From Lantana camara (Eukaryota; Streptophyta; Magnoliopsida; Lamiales; Verbenaceae), in contig CM074860.1 of assembly GCA_037501455.1 (NCBI GenBank), positions 37,458,501 to 37,522,500 of the forward strand: a DNA stretch of 64,000 bases, written 5' to 3'. Below, piece after piece: positions 56,312 to 64,000 of the stretch. The notes under the pieces are model-generated. The model made no database searches. It was not told the origin of the DNA and saw nothing but the letters and a program-made list of their open reading frames with translations. Made by a program: the position numbers and the translations under genes. Position 1 is the first letter of the stretch; the number at the start of each line of letters is the position of its first letter.

Positions 56312-56576
56312 TTCGAGGTAAAATGCTTAGGATCTTAGTACCCATTGGGAAACGTGTTCCTCTTAGATCTTTGGGAATTATAGATCTTTGAAAAACAGTG
56401 GGAGCTACATTAGATTAAAGACCTTATCTTATGTATATCGTTATAATTCAGCATGCCCACATTTTCTCTGCTTAGCATTTAGGTTGTAGTTTTGTGATTC
56501 TCTACAATATGAAATGCAAACCCATTCGTATCCATCCTTAAGTCAAATAAGTTGACCAAGTCCTGACTAACTCTAA

Positions 56577-59500
56577 ATGGCTTCGGATCCTAAAATTCAT
56601 TTTAGAATCCGACTAGAGAAAGGCGTTCTCTAAAGGGCGAAGTTTTCAATTGTGAAAAGTCGACCCGGGCCAAAAGAGAAGCAATCTTAGGTAAATGGAT
56701 TTTTCCAAACCACTTAAGAGCAATTGAACCACCTCATAAAATGTTACAAGGTATAACATTGTGGAATTATTCAATATTCCAAATGAGGAAACAAGTGCAC
56801 ATGAACAAGGTCTAAAGATCTTATTTGAAGATCTTGTGGTCTCGATCATCAACTGAGAAAAGAGTTCTCAATGCACTGATTGCTTACATTGCTTCGACTA
56901 TCATTCAAACCCTTTATGCTCAACTAGAATGATGCTAATGTAGCATAGTTAATCATTTAAGTTGATAATGGTTGAGAGCATCCTTAAGAAGGAATAAAAG
57001 GTTGAGATGGTTAATTCTTCTTCTAAACTCCCTAAGTTTAAGGCTTGAAGGCCTAAAGAAGAAGAAACCCTTAAGAGCCCAATGGAGGGGCATGTAAGGG
57101 GTACGCCCAAAAGACACTAGAGATCAAATAGGACGTTTGCTTCTATGGTAGCAAATAAGGACTTTGAAAGGGAACTGCAAAGAGTATGAGTACTTTGAAA
57201 TGTTACCTCGTTTAGTAATTCTACTAGGAATAGAATTTACTAGTCTTAAGTCAATTCTGCATAAGCCGTTGTGCAAAGACTCAAGGCACTAATGTTCTGA
57301 ACATACAACGAGATAACGAAAGTAAGTGAGATGACAAAGCTTCGAATTACTTTGGAACGTTGAGATATAAAAGGATTAGCAAGTCAGACACCTTAGGATG
57401 ATTCTATGAAAATGAACCTATAGTGTTGACTTCCTGTGAATCCTGTCATGAGGGAAGCGTTCCTGAATCCCGTTTATAAGAAACGTGGAACGTTCCAAAA
57501 TTATAGTGGATTTCGATCCATGCTGATGAGTGTAAGATGCTTAATGTAAGCACTAGATACAATCGTCAGTTTAATCATTATAAAAGAATGTACTTGTTAA
57601 AGTACAAATTCGAAACTTATATGAAATTGTTAGAATTTCGAAAGGAGGTTAGGAACCGAAGTAGTCATAAGTTATAGGTAAATCGATATGATCGAGATAG
57701 CCAATATCTTAGCAACTAATTCCTTACTCATCTTAGAGATAATAAGATTATCTCTCAGTAAACTAATTCGAGAACACCTTAGTGTTTCTGAATGAGGGAA
57801 TGAAACCTTATAGGATATGGTCCATTCCATAGCAAGCTTTATTGACTTATAATCATTCTAGGAATAAACTCCTAGAATATGCAGTTAGAGATTTTGAATT
57901 TAGTACCTTCCAAAATCAGTCCTTCAGTTGCACTATGCAAAGTGGCATACTAAATTCCCTAATTATTCTTATCCAAGAATTCAATGGAATCCTCTTACTT
58001 GAAGAGGATAGTGGGAGATAAGCTTGAAATGAGTTCAAGTTTATACAATGATATTGGATATCAGTTTTGCGATTCCCTTGTACAAAGGTTGTTTGTCTCA
58101 AAGGAATGTACCTTTCTTAAGGAATCGTTCCTATAGAAGAAGAAAGGCAAGCAAGCAGACCTCAAAGAAATTTGAAAAAAAAAATATTCATGCCACATAT
58201 AGAAGAAACGAGCCCATCTGATAAAACTTAGCCAAATTTTAGAGTATGTACACGTGTGAAACCCTTCTCTTAAGATGCGTTTAGAACGCGTTCCTAGATA
58301 GCCAAGGAATTACTTGAAGAGGAGACACTGTCAGATTTGGAATCTGAGTAGTGTAAGCAAGCCTTGAAATCCAATATGGATTCCATATACTTAAACCGAG
58401 TTTTGATCTTGGTTGATCCACCTGATAGGATCAAGCTCCTAGAGCTTCGAGTAAATGGAAAGCATTACAACCTTCTTGACGGTTGAAATGCAAAAGTCCA
58501 TTTGGGTTGTGTTTACCGTATCCTCATATTCTGACTATGAGATATGATAAATGAATATGAGAACTATCTTGTTCAATATGAGATTGAAAGAGACTGAAAT
58601 AAGGTATTTCTATAAATCTCATATTCAGTGGGAGTATGCATAAGGTATGCAAATCCCTAAAGTCAATCTGTGGATTGATAAAGGCTTCTAGGATTAGACA
58701 ATTCGATTCCATAGGATGGTCAAATCGTTTGACACAGATGGAAGTCAAATAAGTCTCAAAGTGTACATAGGAAAGTTAGTGATGTAAGAGTCAATTTTGG
58801 TTCTTTAGAAAACGACATCCTTCTCATTAGGAATGTCAAGGATGACGTGAAAGTTACCAATTCTTGTTTAAGAAACAATTTGACATGAAAGATCTTAGTG
58901 ATTATCCTATATTCTCAACATTCAGATCTATAGAAGATAGATCTAAGAGAATAAAAGGATTATCACAAAATGAGTACATAACCACGGTACTAAAAGGAGT
59001 TTAGTATGGACAATGGAACATCTCTTTTGAAGAGTATGTGTCCTAAGATAACTTTGAGAAAGTTAGAATGTCCAAAATCCCTTTAAGTGAAAGGGTGCAT
59101 AATGTATGAAAAGTTATGTACTAAATTAGATATGGCGCAACACTAAGCGTAGTAGGCCGAATCTAATATGACCTCAGAGAAGGTCATTAGATCTCTGTAA
59201 AGGATGTCCTCAGAGTACTTGAGAAGAAATGAGGATATGTATTAGTTTACAGAGCCCAACAGATCTTACTGTTAGAAGGATATTTGATGTAACCGTTCAT
59301 CAAACATAGATGATTATGAAATCATTGAAAGGATACAACTTCTACCAGAATGGTAATGCAATGTGTTGGAAAGGGGTTCCAAGGACGGACATTGCAAAAC
59401 TCAACTATCGTAGTTGAGAACTTAGTCGTATTATATAACACTAAGTTAAGCGTTTGGGTAAGAAACTCCATCTAACTTGTTAGATGAAGTTCCTAGCATG

Positions 59501-59745
59501 AAAACAACTCCTTGATCATATTGTATGATAAAAGGGATGGTTGCTCAAGTAAGAGAACCAAGACCTCACCAAGAGACTGAACACGTGATTGCGAATCACT
59601 TTATAAGGAAAAGGTGTTTCCTAAGAGATGTGTAAACAAGAGGGTCACATCAGCAGAAAATATGGCAGATCCACTTTGGAAACGCCCAAAGTCAATAGGC
59701 TCTCAAAGTGCATCTTGAGAAGATGGGACTTAGAGTACCTAAATG
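56577..59745 (+). pseudogene. gag-pol pseudogene of element J (Ty1/copia), saturated with stops
   Basis: It can be traced from an ATG at 56577 (MASDPKIHF). A ruined zinc knuckle is at 57138-57178 (second cysteine, histidine and tryptophan codons changed). The pre-integrase motif CESC is at 57435-57446. An integrase relic at 57784-57830 reads VSE*-NETL*DMV. RT follows, with the DD motif as ENDILLI at 58808-58834, then DRSKRIKGLSQNEY. The RNase H and C-terminal relic includes NMADPL at 59659-59676. Integrase before RT establishes copia order. Many stops are explained by C-to-T or G-to-A changes (TGG, CGA, CAA codons), as expected of methylated DNA. No frame exceeds about 75 codons. Confidence 0.85.
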
Positions 59746-59757
59746 GCTTTTGCGGGC

Positions 59758-59767
59758 AAGTGGGAGA
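59758..59767 (+). other. Polypurine tract of element J
   Basis: AAGTGGGAGA, one base before the 3' LTR start; the common form in plant copia elements. Confidence 0.9.
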
Positions 59768-59768
59768 T

Positions 59769-61717
59769 TGTTAGGAATAGTGCCCTAGAAAGCCGATTAG
59801 TTATAATCCGTTTTGGGACTTTCCTAGTATCACAGATAATCTTTGGATAATATACGATTGATTAATAGGCAAACACTTCTTTATATGCTCTTGTTTGGTA
59901 TGCGTTTACTTTAGCTGTGCATGTATGAGAACTCCCCTAATCCTGATGACTTTAGGACTCTACCATTTAGGTGAAATGGTTCATGAAACGAGCCCTATAT
60001 CACATAAGTCATGATTAGTAAAATACTCCAAGCCGATGAGTCCTACAGACAGTGGGAGTGTCAACCTGACTCCTCTAAGGCTTGCTTGTGGGATCACGCC
60101 CTTAAGAAGGACCACCTTGTTTCATGGAGGTGCAAAGTGTATAGTTGATACGTGCGTGATACATGAGGGTGCTTACTTTAATAAGTAAGTTCACTGAGGT
60201 GCCCCGTGTGAGAACATTCCTAAATGGGAAAGGAAGTTTCTATTTCAGGAAATGGAAACTTCCAGATTAAGAAATATCTCACGAGTCATTGATGTGATTA
60301 ATTGATCCTTAGACTTGAGGTTCCTTCTCACTTTATGAGTTAACTCTGTAGTCTTTGGTATAAGTTTTAAAGGGTGTCGCCTTAGACAACTGATTCAAGG
60401 CTTATGCTGGGGCTGCACAAGTGATTCATGAAAGTGAATGAGAATCAAGAAAGGACCTACACTTGCATTTGCAAGGTGATCTCTTATTGTGTAAGTCATT
60501 CATATGCCATATGGAGTCCTTGGCCAAGGCAGTGGATCAAGACATCAAGAAAAGGGTTTCTTGGATTGAGATCAAATGGATATGAAATGCACTTAGCTTT
60601 AAGACCGGATTATTAGGGTTCTGATTATTCCGTTGCCCTAGATCTTGGTTGAGAGATAGTAAGTAGGAGGATTGTATCTCACATGAATCAATGACTTAAA
60701 GGTTCTGTCGAATCCGAACATTCCAATTCAGCTAGGGGTTAAACACCTGTTGCTAGACTATGGTCGTTTAATCTGTGGACTGATTAATTAATTAGGGAAT
60801 TAATTAATTGGGGTCACTGCTAATTGAATTGAGAACCTAGAGGGTCACACACAACAACTTGGTTACATGAGTTGAGGCTTGAAAATGATTAAACGAGTTA
60901 ATCGGGCCAAGAGGGTTCCACACGTGTGAAATCACACGTGTGGCTCACGTGAGTGACACGTGTCACTGTGACACGTGTCACACACGTGTGTATATATATA
61001 TTATATATATATATTAAATAATTAATTAGTTAATTATTTAATAGACTTTGGTTTAATTTTGAATTAAAAAGAAAGTCTAATTTTGGAGAAAATAATCTAG
61101 TTAATTAATTATGAATTAATTAATTAGATAAAATAAGTTATTTATTTTTATAATAAATAAAGTATAAAATTATCCAAAAATAGTTTGGATATTTTTAGCT
61201 CTCTTAAAAGTTGACTAGAATTAGAATTCAAAGTCAAAGTTGGAAAATACTTGATGATCAAGTAATAGGAGAGAGACGAACCAAATCCTTTCCCAACTAG
61301 GATTTGGATCGGCACCCTCTCTCTATAAATAGGGGAGCTCGAGCTCCTTATGGAGCTAATTGACAATTCTTGGTTCATGTGTTGAACACCTTCCTTTCTC
61401 CAAGATTAAATTAAACCCTAGGTTAAGCCTAAACACTAACTAGAGAACTAGCATCCTTACTAGTTAGATTGTGATCAAGTTGGTGGACTTTCTCTAGAGA
61501 CTTCAAGTTAGAAGTTTGAAGATTCGAGCTTTACCAAAGGAGAGGGGATCAAGCCGCGAAAAGAGCATTCTTGGGTGGCTTGAAACGCTTCAAGAAAGAA
61601 TAAAAGAAAAGTAAGTTTTCTATCTTTACGAATTTGGTTACACGATTGCGAGTTCAAGGTCCTTTTGTTGGGAAAATTTTTTAAATTCCGCTGCTTTCTG
61701 ATTCGTGTTTTCCAACA
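59769..61717 (+). repeat. 3' LTR of element J
   Basis: It has the same 1949-bp length as the 5' LTR at a constant offset of 7470, with about 12 substitutions and no indels seen. G-boxes are at 60921-60988 and the TATA box at 61324-61331. Confidence 0.97.
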
Positions 61718-61722
61718 GATAC

Positions 61723-62170
61723 CACATCCCCCGCACTAAGACCGGACCCGTATATGAAATGGGGAATCCATACACATGCCAAATCAAGGTGAACGGGGAC
61801 ACAACTCACTCTCTAGGCTAGGCGGGACTAACCCTTAAACCATTCAATCCAAAACTCAAAACAAAACCAGAGTAATGCATCAAAATGCGGAAGCTATCAC
61901 ATACATTAGATCATAATGAGCCATAGGCTCCATATACAAAATAATATGTGAGTGCCAACGGCCCACAAGGCCTAGATATCAAGAGCGCCCATAAAATACA
62001 TACCAAACAACCAAAATATAAGTGTATGTGTAAAGAAAATGCTAGACACAAAGACACGACTCAAAAGACTTGAATTCCCGCCTAGCACTCCCAAAACCTG
62101 CAGAAACAACTGAAAACAACACGGGTTCAGTCTAAAGGAGACTGGTAGGTATAAAACGGGGCATATTATA
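61723..62170 (-). repeat. 5' LTR of element B, continuation after J
   Basis: It matches 34443-34880 of the 3' LTR with scattered differences. It is cut at 62171 by LTR L, preceded by TTATA as the likely target duplication. Confidence 0.9.
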
Positions 62171-63060
62171 TGTAACGCCCCGACTTTTCAGTCGTACAGG
62201 TATGACGTATTTGTTTACCAATTTTGAATTAATTGTTTACAAGTGTTTTATATATTTAATTTTATTATAAATTGTTATTATTTTATTTTATTTTATATTC
62301 GTTAAAGTAGTATAGTTAATTTTTATAATTAAGTGTTAAATGTTAATTAATTATACCTCTAATTATATTATTATTAATTTCAAATTATCGTTGACTTTTT
62401 ATTTAAGTTAAAATAGAATTTAAATTTTATTAGTTAATTTGAAATGTTATGAAATTGTTAATGCTTTGCGCATGAGTGTTTTAATCGCGCTTCGTTCTTA
62501 TATGATTTGATATCGAAATTTCGTGAAAATTTAGTATATCGTAAATTTATGTGTTATGAACATGTTTATATGCTCGTTTCATGTTTTTGATCTTGTTTGA
62601 TTTGGTAACGAATTTTATTTGTTTGAACGGGACCAAATTGGGGCTAAAGAGCATTTAGTGCACCTTTGGTTCCGGGCGCCATATCTTGAGCTTGGGAACT
62701 CGGATTCGAGTTCCGTCACCTCCGCTGAACTCCTATCGAGGATTTGGGTTTAATGGAACAAGCCTCATATTTTTCTAATTATGTTTGAACCTCCAAAATT
62801 CAACCGAAACAAGCTTCGTTTGCAGATTTGCCAGCTTTAGCCATTTTCTCCATAACTTAGCCAATATTCCACCAAAGTATGCTAACATGGGACCCACAAG
62901 CTCAAAACTTGAAGCTCTATCTGATCCCACCTCTCCCATTTCGTTCCCAACACCAGAGAGAAAGGATTTAGCTGCAAATTTGGAAGAAAAACACTAGTCC
63001 CGTCACTATTCAAAATTGAGAGATTTTGACCTCTAATCTCTTCCAAACTTCAACCGATTC

Positions 63061-63071
63061 AAGAGGTGAGT
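63061..63071 (+). other. Donor-like splice site, LTR L
   Basis: AAGAG|GTGAGT with GT at 63066-63067, identical in the eleven bases to the site of LTR B. Confidence 0.45.
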
Positions 63072-63492
63072 ATATATTTGTAATCTACATTCATTTATGG
63101 TCATTTTAATCCATGAAACCCTAAATTTGAGTTAGAATTGATGGAGATATGGATATGTGGTTGAATAGTTAGGTTTTGTTGGAAATTCTTGAATCTTTGC
63201 TTCCTTTGAGTTATTCATTGGCTTGGTGCTTGTAAATTGATCATTTGTGCTCCTCTGTTTCATTTATGGACCTATGATTCATGGTGGTTGTGTATTTAAT
63301 TATATTCCATTAATGAACTTTGGAGATTTGGTTCAAAACTTGAACTCATCTTCTCCTTCTTCACGTTTTGCACTGCTGCTGCTACAAAGGGACTGAAATT
63401 GCTGTCATTATGCTGCATATATTACCTTAACTTTTCGGCTGGTGTGTTGGCTGAAGCTTGTATGATTTATGCCCAGATTGCCCTCTGCATCT

Positions 63493-63543
63493 CCTTCCCC
63501 GGCTGGGGAAGGTTTGTTTTGGTGTAATCACCGGGCGGGGAGA
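63493..63543 (+). repeat. CCCCGG-type palindromes, LTR L
   Basis: A 20-nt dyad CCTTCCCCGGCTGGGGAAGG with one imperfect pair is at 63493-63512. A second, weaker unit CCGGGCGGGG is at 63531-63540. The motif is that of LTR B. The first unit is 427 nt after the donor-like site. Confidence 0.85.
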
Positions 63544-64000
63544 CTTCTTGCGTGAAGAGTTGTTACTGCTCATTTTTTATTTGTGCTTGTATATGTGTGT
63601 GAGTGTTAGTGTTGCATGCATGATGTTTTTTCTTTCTTTTTGCTGCATGAATTGAGTTGTTGTGTGTGTACTGTGTCATATATATCTATACGTACTGTAT
63701 ATTACATAAATACTATGTGTATATATATATATAATTATGTATGAAGTGTACGTATATATATATGGTATTGTGCATGCATAATGAGTATATATATATGTAT
63801 AAGTGTTTTTGTGCATTTGCGCATGTGCATGTAATATGTGTGTGTTTTAATTTGTAAAATATATCTGTCTGCATGTAGTGTACGTAGGAATATATTTATA
63901 CATACGTATATATATACATATATATATATATATATTATATTAAGTATTATTTAGTTTATTTCAATTATAGAATTTAATTGTTATCTATTTGGAGTTATTT

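Larger units (their letters stand above)
54262..56576 (+). other. Long untranslated leader of element J
   Basis: About 2.3 kb between primer site and gag. It holds a GC-rich hairpin island (about 54515-54870) and four copies of a GAGTCGTGGG motif (55992-56311). The rest is AT-rich and shows nothing recognisable. Arg- and Ala-rich open frames on both strands at 54420-54929 are by-products of the GC island. Confidence 0.75.
52299..61717 (+). mobile_element. Element J: Ty1/copia element, young LTRs with dead gag-pol, 9419 bp
   Basis: It is complete in structure. It has LTRs of 1949 bp, perfect GATAC duplications (52294-52298, 61718-61722), a primer site, a long leader, a decayed gag-pol in copia order (integrase before RT) and a polypurine tract AAGTGGGAGA. 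I count about 12 differences between the LTRs (about 0.6%), yet the coding region is saturated with stops. It is most likely a non-autonomous copy mobilised in trans. Confidence 0.95.
34420..62170 (-). mobile_element. Element B: Ty3/gypsy chromovirus with decayed gag-pol, hosting K, J and L
   Basis: Read on the minus strand, the 5' LTR (from beyond the window to 52277) is followed by a primer site at 52257, gag, pol, polypurine tract at 47527 and the 3' LTR (47526 to 34420). K lies in the 3' LTR; J and L lie in the 5' LTR. The LTR is about 3.13 kb. The two LTR copies differ noticeably in the portion available for comparison. It is inserted in LTR C; the right-hand duplication is outside the window. 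Confidence 0.85.
62171..64000 (+). mobile_element. L: start of a gypsy LTR, continues past the window
   Basis: It starts TGTAACGCCCCGAC in plus orientation within the B 5' LTR. It shares with B, C, E and F the GGGGCTAAAGAGCATTTAG segment (about 62640), the GGGAACTCGG-TTCGAGTTCC dyad (about 62694-62720), a donor-like site and a palindrome array. AT-rich microsatellite sequence fills 63670-63960. No gene is supported. Confidence 0.85.

Overview
The window is 64 kb of plant repeat DNA (probably a dicot, but the sequence does not fix the species). It contains no host gene that I can support. It is AT-rich and made almost entirely of LTR retrotransposons nested in one another. The plant signatures are Ty3/gypsy chromoviruses of Tekay/Del type (long LTRs, primer-binding sites matching initiator tRNA-Met with TGGTATCAGAGC, gag-pol ending in a chromodomain-like segment), a Ty1/copia element with the usual AAGTGGGAGA polypurine tract, and a MITE.

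Nesting, oldest first. Element D (+; LTR tail 27262-28886, gag 29082-30013) was hit twice. Element H (+; pol 16975-19186, LTR 19198-19580 and 24279-27261) went into D's 5' LTR, and LTR C (+; 30014-34419) went into D's gag. H was split by element A (+; 1-16974) in its pol and by element E (19581-24273) in its 3' LTR. A's 3' LTR took two minus-strand solo LTRs, F (7382-11079) and G (13512-16628). C took a minus-strand solo copia LTR, I (30621-32570), and then element B (-; 34420 to beyond the window). B's 3' LTR took element K (-; 37389-47359). B's 5' LTR took the copia element J (+; 52299-61717) and LTR L (+; 62171 onward). Five-base target-site duplications are visible for F (GACCC), E (TGAGA), I (ATACA), K (ATAAC) and J (GATAC).

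Only K looks intact. It has two 2607-bp LTRs with one difference seen, a primer site, a polypurine tract and one uninterrupted 1523-codon gag-pol. J has LTRs differing at about 12 of 1949 positions but a gag-pol full of stops, so it probably moved using proteins supplied in trans. A, H and B carry broken pol genes.

The most interesting structure is not a gene. In nearly every LTR family here a consensus-like 5' splice donor (AG|GTRAGT type) lies downstream of the promoter. About 420-480 nt further on, in the sense orientation, lies a cluster of short palindromes. Motif sequence differs by family: GACAC-N4-GTGTC in C, CCCCG-NC-CGGGG in B and L, GGTCGCGGCCGCGACC in E and F, GTATAAATAC in A and H, and GC-rich hairpins in the unrelated copia J. 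Possible acceptors lie just before the gag ATG in D and K. This suggests a leader intron containing family-specific hairpins, arranged like a retroviral packaging signal downstream of the major splice donor. That function is inference. The palindromes, their positions and the donor-like sites are read directly.
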